From the NCBI GenBank assembly GCA_963576725.1, contig OY755237.1, positions 67,467,472 through 67,531,471 of the forward strand: 64,000 nucleotides of DNA, in the 5' to 3' direction. Source of the DNA: Azorinus chamasolen (lineage: Eukaryota; Mollusca; Bivalvia; Cardiida; Solecurtidae). The notes under the pieces were generated by a model. The model was given only the letters and a program-made list of their open reading frames with translations. It ran no database searches and had not been told where the DNA came from. Both the position numbers and the translations under genes were made by a program. Positions 29,309 through 39,888 of this stretch are shown one piece after another. The number at the start of each line of letters is the position of its first letter. Position 1 is the stretch's first letter.

Positions 29309-29525
29309 TTAACCGTTCATCTGCTAAGCGCGACATGGCTCGCATTTTCAAACAGCTTGGATCCAGATGAGACGCCGAGTAACTCGGCATCTCACCTGGA
29401 TTCAAGGTGTTTGACACTCGGCCATTTGTCTCACCAATAATTTAACGACTCAAGGGTAAGTAAACAAAATTCTTATCAAATCAGAGTTTGAGCTGACATC
29501 ATTTTTACTGCAGACTAGGGGTTAA
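29309..29525 (+). mobile_element. family B element
   Basis: TTAACCGTTCATCTGCTAAG, short arm GCGACATGGCTCGCATTTTC, hairpin at 29348-29413, long arm GACACTCGGCCATTTGTCTC, GAGCTGACATCATTTTTACT, right end AGGGGTTAA. The last TTAA (29522-29525) is also the first TTAA of the next element. Confidence 0.8.
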
Positions 29526-29771
29526 CCCTTTCCTTCATATAAACGCCTTTTTCACGCATTTGCAAACAGAGTAGACCCAGATCAGACGACTCATATAGGA
29601 GCCATCTGATCAGGGTCTGCTCTGTTTGGTTATGAAAGAATATAGATCTGACAATACACTTTCTACCAATAAGAAAAATTCATGCGTACAAATGCCAACA
29701 TAAGAATTAAAGAAATAAATATTAATGATGTCAATATTTCCTTACCGAATACTGAACAAGGAAAGGGTTAA
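29522..29771 (+). mobile_element. family A element (250 bp)
   Basis: TTAACCCTTTCCTTCATATA, short arm TTCACGCATTTGC, 68-bp hairpin 29562-29629 (apex ACTCATATAGGAGCC), long arm, right end GAACAAGGAAAGGGTTAA. Confidence 0.85.
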
Positions 29772-30070
29772 AGAGATGGAGAATATTATCTTTATAAATC
29801 ACCATAGCTGGCAACGGTATTTAAGTTTCATCCGGGACAATTTTATCTTACCAATCTGCGTAAATTCGAGATTTGGGGTCGTTCATCGGAATTTGAAAAG
29901 AAAAACTAATTGAAATTGTACTATTAACCTCTAAAAATGGGATTCGTCTTAAGATGTCTTTCCTGTCACGTGACCGAACGACAGGTGCCGAGCCACGCGA
30001 CCAATCAAAAGCGGTCGCGAGCAGACGGTAGACGAAACATTTTTGCCAAATTGCAGTTTTTATCGCTTTA

Positions 30071-30245
30071 TTAACCCTTTCCATATCAAATAACTTTATT
30101 TTGTTATGTTTTGCCATCCGCTATAAATCTCAAAGAAAATATGTCTTCCATTTCATTTTCAAAAACTGTGTTATGGTGCCAAACAGTTTGGCTCCAACTG
30201 AGGTTCGGGGTTTCTCGAATACTCATCTGGATCTAGACTGTTTGC
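30071..30245 (-). mobile_element. family B element, diverged
   Basis: TTAACCCTTTCCATATCAAA and a hairpin at 30178-30245 (GCCAAACAGTTTGGCTCCA ... GATCTAGACTGTTTGC) with a poor inner stem. Confidence 0.6.
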
Positions 30246-30324
30246 AATGGTTAGCACAATTTGACCTACAGCGTGGAGAAATATTAAAGCAGCATGGAGT
30301 TGCTTAGTACGTCCGTTCACCTAT

Positions 30325-30526
30325 TTAACTCTCCTTATGCTAAAGTACGACCTGACCAACATTTGCAAACAGTTTGGATCCTGATGAGACGCCGAATAAC
30401 TCGGCGTCTCATCAGGATCCAAACTGTTTGGCACCCGGATCAATAGTTTCTTAAAGGATACTAGTAAAAATTATAATAGAACGGGGATTTAGCGGACAGT
30501 ATTTTTACCGGCACGAAAAGGGTTAA
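30325..30526 (+). mobile_element. family B element (202 bp), complete
   Basis: TTAACTCTCCTTATGCTAAA, short arm CGACCTGACCAACATTTGC, hairpin 30365-30432 with both arms of the CCTGA form (no mismatch), long arm AGCGGACAGTATTTTTACCG, right end GAAAAGGGTTAA. Confidence 0.85.
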
Positions 30527-30826
30527 ATTGGGGTGGAAAGAATAAGAAACCTAATGCCCGGGAATTCTTCTGCAGCCGTTCTCATTGTCCTGTCAACAGG
30601 TCGGTGGCAGAGGTGGGATTTGAGAACGGAAATAGATGCTCAACAGGTGAGAATTCAACAAAGTGCGGCAGATTAATCAAAATACGCGACACACTGCCTA
30701 GGTAACCAAATCCGGCACGACATGAAAATATTAACTCCTTAGAACGAATTCATTTTCATGTTTTAATCCCTACCCCCGTGACTGTTGTAGTGGAATAACT
30801 TAGTAAATGAACATGTGTGCACTTAC

Positions 30827-31035
30827 TTATCCTTGTACCTAATGAATATTCATGTAAGAATTAATAATTGTATGAATATGTGTTAGCTGTTGGTGTGACT
30901 TTATAACGATGACATCCTTGACAATAATACAAATTGTAGAATCATATCTATATTAAAACACACAATTAGATCAGATCCTGATCAGAGGGTTCCTGTGGAG
31001 TCGTTTTGGTCTACTCTGTTAACAGTAAACCCATG
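30827..31035 (-). mobile_element. degraded family A element
   Basis: CTAATGAATATTCATGTAAG, AAATTGTAGAATCATATC and a hairpin remnant at 30963-31026 (GATCCTGATCAGAGGGTTCC). Confidence 0.55.
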
Positions 31036-31045
31036 AGATACATAG

Positions 31046-31278
31046 TTAATTCTTTACTCCATAAATATGCCTTTTTACGCCCTCGCAAATAGAGTAGACC
31101 CAGATCAGACGCCTCCTACAGATCTACTCTGTTTGCTGATATATAAAATATCTATGATTCTAAAGTTTCTGCCATGACCAAAAGTCATGTGTCCATATGG
31201 GTTATTATGACATTTAATCTATTTAATGTTCATGGTGTCATAATTTCTTTCATGCAAATTCGTGGAGTAAAGTGTTAA
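31046..31278 (+). mobile_element. family A element with lopsided hairpin
   Basis: TTAATTCTTTACTCCATAAA, hairpin 31085-31136 with a full left arm (GCAAATAGAGTAGACCCAGA through GCCTCCTACA) but only GATCTACTCTGTTTGC of the right arm. The break is at the apex. Right end GAGTAAAGTGTTAA. Confidence 0.75.
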
Positions 31279-31414
31279 AGGCAAGTTGATGTTTGATGCA
31301 AGACGAAAAAAGCTTCCTGCCTCACTGTATTCCGTCAATACAAGCCTTTATCCATCGTACACACCCATATTGAGAACTGTTGTTGTTGTAGTGTGTGTTG
31401 CTTTATACCAAGTA

Positions 31415-31713
31415 CAATTGAACTTCAATATCTCGAACTTCAAGGGACCATACAAATTACTTTGAGATAACAAACACTCCAGTCATCCGATTTCTAATCT
31501 AGACAGGTTGCAGATTTTAAAGTAATGCCGAGAGCTTCTGTAGGAGCATTCGGCATTGCTTCCGCCCTCTAGTAAGCTGTCATATGTATTTCTAGATTTG
31601 CGAAGTGATACATTTTAGAACAATTCTGTATTGTAAATGTTAGAAGGACAAAACTTTACTTCGGTTATCTCGACGTTCGAGCGATCCGAGCTCTAGATAT
31701 CAAAGTTCAACTG
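31415..31713. mobile_element. pogo/Tigger-like MITE, TA-flanked (299 bp)
   Basis: CAATTGAACTTCAATATCTC ... CTAGATATCAAAGTTCAACTG; TA both sides. Internal palindrome AAGTAATGCCGAGAGCTTCT ... AGCATTCGGCATTGCTT. Sister of 10926-11242. Confidence 0.8.
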
Positions 31714-31719
31714 TAGTTG

Positions 31720-32180
31720 TATTGCATTTCAACAGAGTTTAGACTTGTTTCAATGTCTCAATTCATTCCGCGGCCACAAGAGCATTATTTAAAAACTCTC
31801 ATGATTCATTATTTCCTTATTTTCTTGATTGACAGTGGTTTGTCGCTCCATTCAAAATTTATTCGTTGGTTCGCTGATTCGTTGGTTGTTTGGTAAATTC
31901 GTCCATTCATTCATTAACTCCTTCATCTATCCATCGTCTTGAATTTATTTATTCCTTCTTCTTTTAGTATGGCTGTATATTCTTTTCTCTTTCAAAATTC
32001 TAATTGACATGACGGGGACCACCGGAGATTCATTGTAAAGCAGTATTTATGGAGCTTTTTCCGGCTTATGGTTTCCGGTTTTGTCCACTTTTACATACAA
32101 TTTGATTGACAAACAAACTTGTCTTATAACACGTTTGTAAGCTTCCCACGAGTGTTGGAATTAACATGGTGCATGCTTAG
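31720..32180. other. no recognised element
   Basis: About 460 bases with T-rich and ATTC-rich stretches (a loose ATTCGTTGGTTCGCTGATTCG block near 31861). I see no hairpin, tRNA or credible open frame. Confidence 0.4.
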
Positions 32181-32200
32181 GTGGAGCTCTAATTATCATT

Positions 32201-32267
32201 ACAAACAGGGTAGATCTAGATAGGACGCTGGTACTCTGTGCGACTTATCAGCATCCAAACCATGTGA
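32201..32267 (+). mobile_element. degraded family B hairpin
   Basis: ACAAACAGGGTAGATCTAGA ... CAGCATCCAAACCATGTG followed by GACACTCTCAATGG. Confidence 0.45.
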
Positions 32268-32368
32268 CACTCTCAATGGAATTTTGCAGAGGAATCGAAT
32301 ATGATTTGTATATTGAAATAGTGGACCTTAAAAACCAAAACGCTTCCCAAACTTTCCCATGATGGTAC

Positions 32369-32822
32369 ATATAAACCCCAATATAAACGCGTTTTGGCAT
32401 ATTTGCTTTTACAGAGTAGACCCTGACCAGATAGCTCCTATAGGAGCCGTCCAACCAGAGCCTGCTCTGTTTGCTAATGGAATCGGATATATCTGTTTCT
32501 TTACTTTCTAAAATGGCTACAATGTTTTACCTTCCATATTTCATTATAACTATTTTGTCAATGAATTGTATTACAGAGGTCGAGATGAGTTGCGTAAACT
32601 TAAACTTTTTCAAGAATAGCTCCTTTATTTCTCCACCAAACCCTATACTGTGACCACTCTTTAGAATCGTCTCTTAGAGACGATTCTAAAGAGTGGCCAC
32701 AGTATGCAGTTTGGTAGAGACATGACGAATTTTAGTAATTGGGTACGCACCTTTATCTGTAGCTCTGTAATTAAGTTTATATATTAAAATTTGGAATAAA
32801 CATAGAACAGGGAAAGGGTTAA
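32369..32822 (+). mobile_element. family A' element interrupted by H
   Basis: Left end ATAAACCCCAATATAAACGC, hairpin at 32404-32474 (apex GCTCCTATAGGAGCC), A' long arm AAAATGGCTACAATG to AATGAATTGTA, H insertion, then ATTTGGAATAAACATAGAAC and GGGAAAGGGTTAA. Confidence 0.8.
32574..32767. mobile_element. family H element (194 bp), complete, nested in A'
   Basis: Ends CAGAGGTC and TGTAGCTCTG with TA on both sides. The central palindrome CTCCACCAAACCC ... GCAGTTTGGTAGAG contains CTGTGACCACTCTTTAGAAT and a perfect AATCGTCTCTTAGAGACGATT apex. Confidence 0.8.
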
Positions 32823-33016
32823 GTCCTTGAATGCGAGAAACTAGTATTGGCATTTGAAGACAGTGTAGACCCAGAACAGAGGGTTCCTATAGGACCCCGT
32901 TGATGAGGGTCTGCACTGTTTATTATTCAAAATATTAATTCAGATCATACTGTTTCATACAGAAATAGACAATAACGGAACATTTCGCTTTGAAAAAATA
33001 GCATCCAAAGGGTTAA
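32819..33016 (+). mobile_element. family J element (198 bp)
   Basis: TTAAGTCCTTGAATGCGAGA ... AGCATCCAAAGGGTTAA. The hairpin 32856-32924 has the arm word ACAGTGTAGACCCAGAACAG and apex GTTCCTATAGGACC. Both boundary TTAA words are shared with the neighbouring A' and B elements. Confidence 0.8.
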
Positions 33017-33227
33017 TCTTTCTCAAGCTAAGGGCTACTTGAAGTAGTCATTTGCAAACAGCATGGATCCAGATGAGACGTCGAGCAACTCGACGTCTCA
33101 TCAGGATCCAAGCTGTTTGACATTTCTGTCTTGTTTCTGAAAACCTTGAACGAATCTAATGTCAGTTAAATTTTAACGAATCAGAGTTCGAGAGGAGGCA
33201 TTAGTTTTTCAGCATTCAAAGTATTAA
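33013..33227 (+). mobile_element. family B element with J-like right end
   Basis: TTAATCTTTCTCAAGCTAAG, hairpin 33053-33120 with the paired-change stem GACGTCGAG / CTCGACGTC, long arm GAGAGGAGGCATTAGTTTTT. It ends AGCATTCAAAGTATTAA, which resembles the J terminus rather than the usual B GAGAAAGGGTTAA. Confidence 0.75.
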
Positions 33228-33422
33228 GCAGTGATAATTCAACGATTTGTACTTGTAGCCCCATCACAGCTGTCTGTGAGCCGCCTGTGTTTATGAATAG
33301 GATAATGTCACGTGACTAGACGCAGCCTGTTAACATTTGATTGCCATTTAAAAGGATTTAGTGACTTTAAATCCACGAATGAAAACACATCCTTCCGGTA
33401 CTTTCGCAAAAAGGGTCGTACA

Positions 33423-33611
33423 TTAAAGATGATGTTTGCTCAAATTTGGATCGAATTTGATTACTTTTGATTCTATCAAGTTTTTGAGAAACTTTTAACC
33501 GAGTGTCAAACAGCTTGGATCCTGATGAGACGCCGAGTTACTCGGCGTCTCATCTGGATCCAAGCTGTTTGCAAATGTGAATCAGGTCGCGAATTGCAGA
33601 ATAAGAGTTAA
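33423..33611 (-). mobile_element. family B element (189 bp)
   Basis: TTAAAGATGATGTTTGCTC, GATTCTATCAAGTTTTTGAG, AACCGAGTGTCAAACAG, 68-bp hairpin 33505-33572 with canonical GACGCCGAGTTACTCGGCGTC and the CCTGA / CCAGA mismatch, short arm GAATCAGGTCGCGAATTG, right end AAGAGTTAA. Confidence 0.85.
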
Positions 33612-33792
33612 TACCGAAAGAAAAGGATCTTTTTACCACAATGATGTTATAAATTATTTACAAATAGAGGAAAATGGAATACCTGAGTAAAAGTAAATAC
33701 TCATGATACCTCAATTGTCATTGAATGAGAACAAAAAATGCGATAATAATGCAGTTTGATTTATATTCCACTAAATATTCTACAAAATACTA

Positions 33793-33985
33793 CAGTATAA
33801 CTTATCTATCGCGTCTTCATAAAGTGGGTCCCATTTTGGACTTTTAAGCTTAATGTAGGACGAAAGTAAAGCAGAAAGCTCCTCTAGGAGCTTTCTGCAT
33901 TACTTTCGACCTGCATTAAGCAACCACCTGGTCTTATAGACCCATGTTAAATTCATAATATAGTCGCTAGAGGTAGGTTTTTCTG
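33793..33985. mobile_element. family C element
   Basis: CAGTATAACTTATCTATCGC ... GTCGCTAGAGGTAGGTTTTTCTG, TA both sides. Palindrome 33849-33931 with apex GCTCCTCTAGGAGC. Confidence 0.8.
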
Positions 33986-34359
33986 TACATAACATACTTA
34001 ATATTCTATAAAAAGAGTAGGTCGAACGTTGTTGAGGGCGGTTGATTAGATTTGGAGATTTTGATTTAGTGACATCGTAATAACTACTTTTTCGTGATTA
34101 AGGCTATTGTTGCCTTCCACATAATCTGACACACTGTCGTTTGAAGGTGGGTTCAAACCCTGGTGTGAACAGTTGGAATAGCACTTAACTAGGTGTAATA
34201 AGCCGGCGGCTGGTTGAAAAGAACCGCCGACGAAAACGACATTATCTTTTTTCATACAAAATAAACATCGTTGTAAAACTTAATTCTGGTATTAAGTCAT
34301 GACAATTGATTTCAAATAGGTGCTTAATACTTATTATAGCTTCAGATTAGAATCGACAA

Positions 34360-34578
34360 TTTTACCCTTGTCTGCCTCTATTCGCGACTTTACCCGCTTT
34401 TACAAACAGCTTGAATCCAGATGAGACGCCGAGTAACTCGGCGTCTCATCAGGATCCAAGCTGTTTGACGCTTGGAAATATTTTCTCAAACGCTTGATCG
34501 ATTCGGAAGTAGTCAAAATGCGCCATATTCAAATTTAGAGAGATTCTATTTTTTCATAGTTGGATAAGGGAGAGTAAA
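34360..34578 (+). mobile_element. family B element
   Basis: TTTTACCCTTGTCTGCCTCT, short arm TCGCGACTTTACCCGC, hairpin 34401-34468, long arm CTCAAACGCTTGATCGATTC and GGAAGTAGTCAAAATGC, right end GATAAGGGAGAGTAA. Confidence 0.75.
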
Positions 34579-34784
34579 TCATGCATTCGACACGTTTACT
34601 AGCCTACCTCATACAGTTTTTATTGAGGGCGTTCTCGTCGACATACAGCGACTTTGATTTTGAAAAGTTTATGTAAGTTTTAATTCAGAAAAGTAAACAG
34701 AGGGGTGGTTGCTTTTGTTACACTGTACCATTATAAAACAATGATTGCAATACTTATCCTAAGTGTTCGAGCAATCAAGCCTAT

Positions 34785-34852
34785 GCAAATAGTGAAGACC
34801 CAGATCAAACGACTCTTAAAGGAGCCATTTGATCCGGGCCTGTACTATTTGC
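34785..34852 (+). mobile_element. 68-bp hairpin, G/K-like
   Basis: GCAAATAGTGAAGACCCAGA ... GGCCTGTACTATTTGC with centre GACTCTTAAAGGAGCC. Its arms resemble family G (AATAGTGAAGACCCAG), but flanks differ; ends are unclear. Confidence 0.65.
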
Positions 34853-35108
34853 TACTACTTCAGTCCAATTAAAAGTTGTGATAAGGTTCCAAAACTAACA
34901 TATTCAGCTGTACAAATGGTGAAGAGGAGAGGCTGAGGGTAAGAATACTTCGGGTATTTGGGGTAACATTGTGACCTAAACTTGTCACCTAGGTGGTGTG
35001 TCAGACAAGAGGCTTACGGGGCTTGTAAACATGTGATAAGCCTGTTATAAATTGTAATAAAGAAATTGGAGTATTTATCTGTTTTACAAAGGAAACTGTT
35101 GCTTCGAA

Positions 35109-35322
35109 AATACAGAAGAATTTGACTTAAGCGGCCATCAAAAAGATGTCTAATAATGGGTCTGTAAGGCAGGTGACAGTTTAATGCAGGTCAAAAGTAA
35201 TGCAGAAAGTTCCTATAGGATATTTCTGCATTACTTTTGCCCTGCATTAAGCAATTAAGCAACCACCTGCTACATGTATTTAAGATTCCATTGTCTAATC
35301 AATATAAGGTCGCTTAAGTACT
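35109..35322. mobile_element. family C element (AGAACCT subtype), diverged ends
   Basis: TTGACTTAAGCGGCCATC, palindrome 35169-35270 (apex GTTCCTATAGGATA; GCAATTAAGCAACC shows a small duplication), right side ATAAGGTCGCTTAAGT. Confidence 0.65.
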
Positions 35323-35367
35323 GAAATGTAAGAAAAAAATAGTAATGCTATACAGCCATATGATCGA

Positions 35368-35461
35368 TCGAGTGAATGATTGAGTACAATTGAGTGGGCG
35401 AGTGAGGTGAATGAGTGAATAAGAGAGTGTTAATGAGAGATTATGTGTTATTGAGTGAGTA
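35368..35461 (+). repeat. degenerate GAGTGA/ATTGAGTG repeat
   Basis: A run of short GAGTGA-like words (GAGTGAATGATTGAGTAC, GAGTGGGCGAGTGAGG). Confidence 0.6.
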
Positions 35462-35670
35462 TCCATCACAGTAGCACATTTCAGAGTACTGGACACCGTC
35501 ACAGACAAAAACTTTCAGCGTGCGTCTTGCATAAACATCGAGATTAAATAATGGGTATAAATTCAGCCGTTTAGTATTTCCTACAGACGCAGGGGGTACA
35601 GACAGTCAAGTGCCACACCCTTGAATTTCGATGGACTATTATCCAAGAAACGACAGTGTTCGTGTGTGTT

Positions 35671-35884
35671 TTAACCCCCTTCCTTATGAATATTTATGCA
35701 GGAATTGATTATTCCATGCACTTATTTGTTTTTGGGACGTAACACTTTCAAAATATTGTTTTGCTTCGACAAAAACTACAGGATCCTCAAAAGCAAATAG
35801 AGCAGCTCCTATAAGAGCCGTCTGATTTGGTTCTTCACTGTTTGCAAAGGCATGAAAATGTGTTTGTATGGAGGAAAGGGTTAA
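35671..35884 (-). mobile_element. family A element with partly deleted hairpin
   Basis: TTAACCCCCTTCCTTATGAA, hairpin 35793-35844 in which the left inner arm is missing (GCAAATAGAGCAGCTCCTAT), right end GGAGGAAAGGGTTAA. The last TTAA is followed at once by another A short arm (ACGTCTTTCCACACCTTGC) with only half a hairpin, to about 35975. Confidence 0.75.
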
Positions 35885-35996
35885 ACCATTTACTTGGTGT
35901 AGACGTCTTTCCACACCTTGCAGGTTAGGTTCTGCTCTGTTTGCATATGATTTGATATAAGATCAGGACAGAAATGTGTTGCAGGATATTTCTGCA

Positions 35997-36124
35997 TTAA
36001 CCCTTTCGTTCTGCAGTTACCCTTTCAGCGTGGGACACGAGTCACTAATGTCCAGTGCAAACAGTGTAGATCTAGATGATAGGACCCCAAGAGGAACCCT
36101 CTCATCAGGGTATGCACTGTTTGT
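35997..36124 (+). mobile_element. family K element, left part
   Basis: TTAACCCTTTCGTTCTGCAG, GGGACACGAGTCACTAATG, 68-bp hairpin 36057-36124 (GCAAACAGTGTAGATCTAGA ... GCACTGTTTG; centre GACCCCAAGAGGAACC). Confidence 0.65.
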
Positions 36125-36309
36125 CATGTTACACTTTTCTTTAGAAACACCCCTAAATATTCACCGTAAGCTTGACTTGTTTGAATTTTGGAATAGGCCA
36201 TTTTTTTTAAAAAAAAAAAAGCATTGTAAGGGTAACGGTAAAGAATTACAACCTTTTTTATTGGCCGCTCAAGACGAGTTTTATTGTAGTTTAGATGTGT
36301 AACGTGGTG

Positions 36310-36770
36310 CACAGTGTATGGAAGTCAAAGCACACATCAAAACTGCGTTAAATGATATATCGCATACGTTGACATGAAATAATGATTTATATAACATCAT
36401 GTATTATTTCTGCTTAATTGACAACTAGCCCACCTAAAATTCAATGTCAGTTTCACTTTACATACGGGACTTTACAAAATGTTTGACACTAATTTGATTG
36501 GTCACTGTGGCGCCTGGTTAAATTTACAAGTATTTTTTTCTGTCATAGCTAGAGGGGGCCATTACGCAAAGAGAGATGGGACGAGATATTGCGTAATGTA
36601 TCAATTTTGATTTTCACAGTCCCTAAATGGGGGTCCAAGTTGCTTGTGACTACACCCTGGGGTACTTTCGAAATTTCGCGAATAGGGGCTAGAAATTTAC
36701 CACGTGTTGACACCATGGTTGGTGCGATTTAGAGTTAGCTGTTTCTCGCTAAGTACGTCCCAAATTGGCT
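36310..36770. other. no recognised element
   Basis: About 460 bases of ordinary-looking DNA, including CTAGAGGGGGCCATTACGC and TACCACGTGTTGACACC. It lacks hairpins and has no frame worth calling. Confidence 0.4.
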
Positions 36771-36778
36771 AATTCAAG

Positions 36779-37242
36779 CTCAACCCTTTACATTCATATA
36801 AACCACATTTCCACGCCTTTGCAATCAGAGTGGTCCCAGATCAGACGGCTCCTACGGGAGCCGTCTAATCAGGGTCTGCTCTGTTTGCGTATGTCATTAT
36901 AACAGAACTAGCTTTACAGTTTCTACCAGTACCAGCCTATCTTGTGTAATATTCCTTTACATGTACAGTAAAACCTCTCTATAACGGCCATTTAATAGTG
37001 TTAATTAGTTGGTATTTAGGGCAGGTGGCTGCTTAAAGCAAAGTGAAAGTAAAACAGAACGCTCCTATAGGAGCGTTCTGTTTTACTTTCACATTGCTGT
37101 AAGCAGCCACCTGCCTTTAACACAAAATATTTGATGTAATTTAGTGGCCGTTATAGAGAGGTTTTACTGTAGATATATTTAGCTAATAGATATTGATGAT
37201 GTTAATATTTCTTACTTGATGATTCAACAAGGAAAGGGCCAA
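36779..37242 (+). mobile_element. family A element carrying an E insertion
   Basis: CTCAACCCTTTACATTCATA, hairpin 36821-36888 (68 bp; apex GGCTCCTACGGGAGCC), long arm to CCTTTACATG, E insertion, then AGCTAATAGATATTGATGAT and GGAAAGGGCCAA. Confidence 0.8.
36966..37169. mobile_element. family E element (204 bp), intact, nested in A
   Basis: Terminal repeats CAGTAAAACCTCTCTATAAC + GGCCA match over at least 25 bp, TA both sides. 94-bp palindrome at 37019-37112 with apex GCTCCTATAGGAGC. Same length as the copies at 28370 and 55661. Confidence 0.95.
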
Positions 37243-37313
37243 CCTATTACCTGCCCCTGTACTGCATTTGTAAACAGCTTGGACCTAAACACGACCCCGT
37301 GTGATTCAAAGTA

Positions 37314-37690
37314 CAGTAGAATCATCCTTAATCCATTGCATCAGAGGCTATTTTTAGATCCAACCTCTTTGAATAAATCTACCAAAAAGGAGCTCCGAAA
37401 AGGAGGATAAACGAGAGAAAAGGATTTTTTAAAAAGATTTTTGTAGTTCTGAAACCATTGTGATAAATAGAGCATTTGCTCCTATAGGAGCAAATGCTCT
37501 ATTTATCACAATGGTTTCACAAAGTGCCTTTTACAGAGTCGTCAAAAGTCGTCAATATGAGGGAAAGGGTTGAGCCGCAATTCATTTATTGAACATAGGA
37601 GCCTAAAAAAGCAGGTGGTTGTTTGAAGTAGGACAGAAGCTCCTATAGGAGTTTTCTGTATTACTTATGCCATGCATTAAACTAAATGTG
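37314..37690. mobile_element. family C host split by D
   Basis: CAGTAGAATCATCCTTAA, D insertion, then GCCGCAATTCATTTATTGAA, AGCAGGTGGTTGTTTGAAGT and palindrome with apex CTCCTATAGGAG. The right end is not found. Confidence 0.65.
37328..37573 (+). mobile_element. family D element nested in C
   Basis: TTAATCCATTGCATCAGAGG ... GAGGGAAAGGGTTGA. The 68-bp palindrome 37451-37518 pairs at all 34 positions. Confidence 0.85.
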
Positions 37691-37822
37691 CCAGACTCAC
37701 TTTCCTGACGAAGATTATTCGGTCCTGATACTTTTATTTAAGACATTGTGACAGAACCTAACGTAACAACATATATTCTAATGTGATTGATTTCACTGCC
37801 TCTGTCACTAGTTTGTATGTGT

Positions 37823-38151
37823 AGTAGAACCTAGTATCTTAAGCGACCACCAAAATGAGGTACAATTTTGGGTCTATATGGCAGGTGATAGCTTAATGCA
37901 TGTCAAAAGTAATGCATTAAGCAACCACCTGCTATTTAAGATTCAAATGTCTAATCAATATTAACCCATTTGCTCCCACGATCCCATATATGGGACGTAG
38001 GCTAACAGTGTAGACTGATAGGAAATTCAATATAAAACAAAACAAAAATCAAAATTTAGACCAGACATCCCTTAGATAAAAGATAGACTAGTCCAATATA
38101 TAAGTATGGAAGAATCCACTGGGAGAAAATGGGTTAAGACAGGTTCCACTG
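37823..38151. mobile_element. family C host split by a family I insertion
   Basis: GTAGAACCTAGTATCTTAAG, shortened palindrome GCTTAATGCATGTCAAAAGT then AATGCATTAAGCAACC (apex gone), CTAATCAATATTAA, insertion, then GACAGGTTCCACTG. Confidence 0.7.
37961..38137 (+). mobile_element. family I element with collapsed hairpin, nested in C
   Basis: TTAACCCATTTGCTCCCACG ... TCCACTGGGAGAAAATGGG + TTAA. Only AACAGTGTAGACTGATAGGA is left of the hairpin. Confidence 0.8.
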
Positions 38152-38156
38152 TGTGT

Positions 38157-38360
38157 GTAGCAGATCCTCTCAAATGCGACCACTGAATGAATACGCATGG
38201 ACGTCTTGAAAACAGGTGACTGCTTAATGCAGGACCAAAGTTATGCAGAAAGTTCCCATAGGAGCGCTCTGTATAACTATCACACTGCATTAAGCTACCA
38301 CCTGCCTTAAGACCCAGAATTAGAAATCATTCTGATGGTCACTTTAGGGGACCTTTACTG
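38157..38360. mobile_element. family C element (204 bp)
   Basis: GCAGATCCTCTCAAATGCGA ... GGTCACTTTAGGGGACCTTTACTG. Palindrome 38213-38303, apex GTTCCCATAGGAGC. Confidence 0.8.
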
Positions 38361-38483
38361 TAGCTGTATAATATTCTGGTTTCCTGACAATGGTACAAGT
38401 CTCGCGCTTACAAGAAAATAAAGTTTGGCAAGTTTTACTGATATTATATTCACTCAAGCTTTTAAAACACACTATTGACCGAG

Positions 38484-38588
38484 TGTCAACAGCATGGCTC
38501 CTGGCGAGACGACGACTTTCTCGTTGTCTCATCTGGATCCAAGCTGTTTGCAAAATTATACCCAGGTCGCACGTATGAGAATGTTTAA
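38484..38588 (-). mobile_element. family B hairpin and short arm
   Basis: The left flank has AACACACTATTGACCGAGTG. The hairpin 38484-38551 has an altered but still pairing centre (GACGACGACTTTCTCGTTGTC). The short arm GCAAAATTATACCCAGGTCG ends at a TTAA shared with the next element. Confidence 0.7.
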
Positions 38589-38812
38589 CCCTTTCCCTGT
38601 TCTATGTTTATTACAAATTTCAATACATACTGAATATTCATGGAGAAAATAGTTATAATGACATATGTAAGATGGAAGAGTGTAGCCATTTTAGAAACTA
38701 AAAAACTATATATATCTATCAAATTCCATGAGCAAACAGAGCAGACGCTGATCTGGGTCTACTCTATACTTGCAGATGCGCGAAAGGCCGTTTATATGAA
38801 GGAAAGGCTTAA
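38585..38812 (-). mobile_element. family A' element with collapsed hairpin
   Basis: TTAACCCTTTCCCTGTTCTA ... GAAGGAAAGGCTTAA. The hairpin is reduced to GCAAACAGAGCAGACGCTGA joined to TCTGGGTCTACTCTATACTTGC. Confidence 0.8.
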
Positions 38813-38945
38813 CCGAAATTTAATATTTTACTAAATGTAAATTCTGTTGTGTGTATTTTCACTGTTTCAGCCATTGGTTTTCTATGTATACTTTTTACTG
38901 TTTTGTACTATAATGACATTCGGTTAATGAACGATTTTCACACTT

Positions 38946-39160
38946 TTAACCACTTTCCCGCTATCTGCGACCTGTCCCGTATTGGCAAGCAGCTTGGATC
39001 CAGATGAGACGCCGAGTTACTCGGCATCTCATCAGGATCAAATCTGTTTGATACTCGGTCAATACTTTCTCGAAAGCCTTGTCAATTCGGAAGTAAAAAC
39101 ATCACCAGGTTCCAAATTAAAAAGACTTGCTATGAAACGGTTGATTATTTATTAACAATA
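38946..39160 (+). mobile_element. family B element
   Basis: TTAACCACTTTCCCGCTATC, short arm CTGCGACCTGTCCCGTATTG, hairpin 38985-39051, long arm ATACTCGGTCAATACTTTCT. The right end is diverged. Confidence 0.75.
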
Positions 39161-39880
39161 AACATAATCAAGCATTTTCTATCACCCATCAATGTCTGTT
39201 TTCTCTGATAACCGGTCTCGTATTTCGCGGGGTCGTAAAAGAGGCGAGAACAATAAAATGATACGCGTGACATTAATAGGTGAAATCAACTTCTTTATCA
39301 GTTGTCGCATCGATAATTGAATCGCTATCGATCTATCTATTTCACGCAGTATGTAAAACGATAATCGCGACATTTCTAAAGCTACCTAAAGGTAACTCGG
39401 GTATGGAAATACATGTAATACTCTTCTGGTCAAAACTGAAATTTGAACTTTGATTAATTTTAGCACTGTTTTTATAATATTCTAGAATGAACGATAACTT
39501 CAAATCGGAAGAATCAAATTAAGAAAACTTTTAAAACTTTTTGGCATGGGATCTTTTCTATGTACGCTCGACGGGACATTTTAATCAGGGGCTTGACACA
39601 CTGACTTCCCCCTGCAGTCACGATAATGGGTGATAATAGGGGTCGTAATCTTTAAGGGCCAATATTGCACAATCGGGTGTTATCGGACAACATCAGTTAC
39701 AATGCGAGACGTCTTTTCAACGAAAGGCAATAGATGGTGTCACTAATTCACACTGTGATGATAATTTGAGTGCCTGAGATTTCCTCTGTTTTGTACGCTG
39801 TGACATTGATAAGTGTTACGTAGACACGTGTCGTTTTTACTTATGTGCCAATTGCGCAATCTACTTAAAAAATGACGTAT
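39160..39880. other. no recognised element (about 720 bp)
   Basis: The longest stretch here free of hairpin elements. No tRNA, no repeat, and open frames of at most 63 codons without recognisable features. Confidence 0.45.
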
Positions 39881-39888
39881 GCTAATAT

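Noticed and set aside
29848..30117. 89-codon frame on the minus strand in a less repetitive stretch
   Set aside because: It overlaps the left arm of a B element at its start, has no recognisable motif and lacks clear splice sites; kept out of the gene list.
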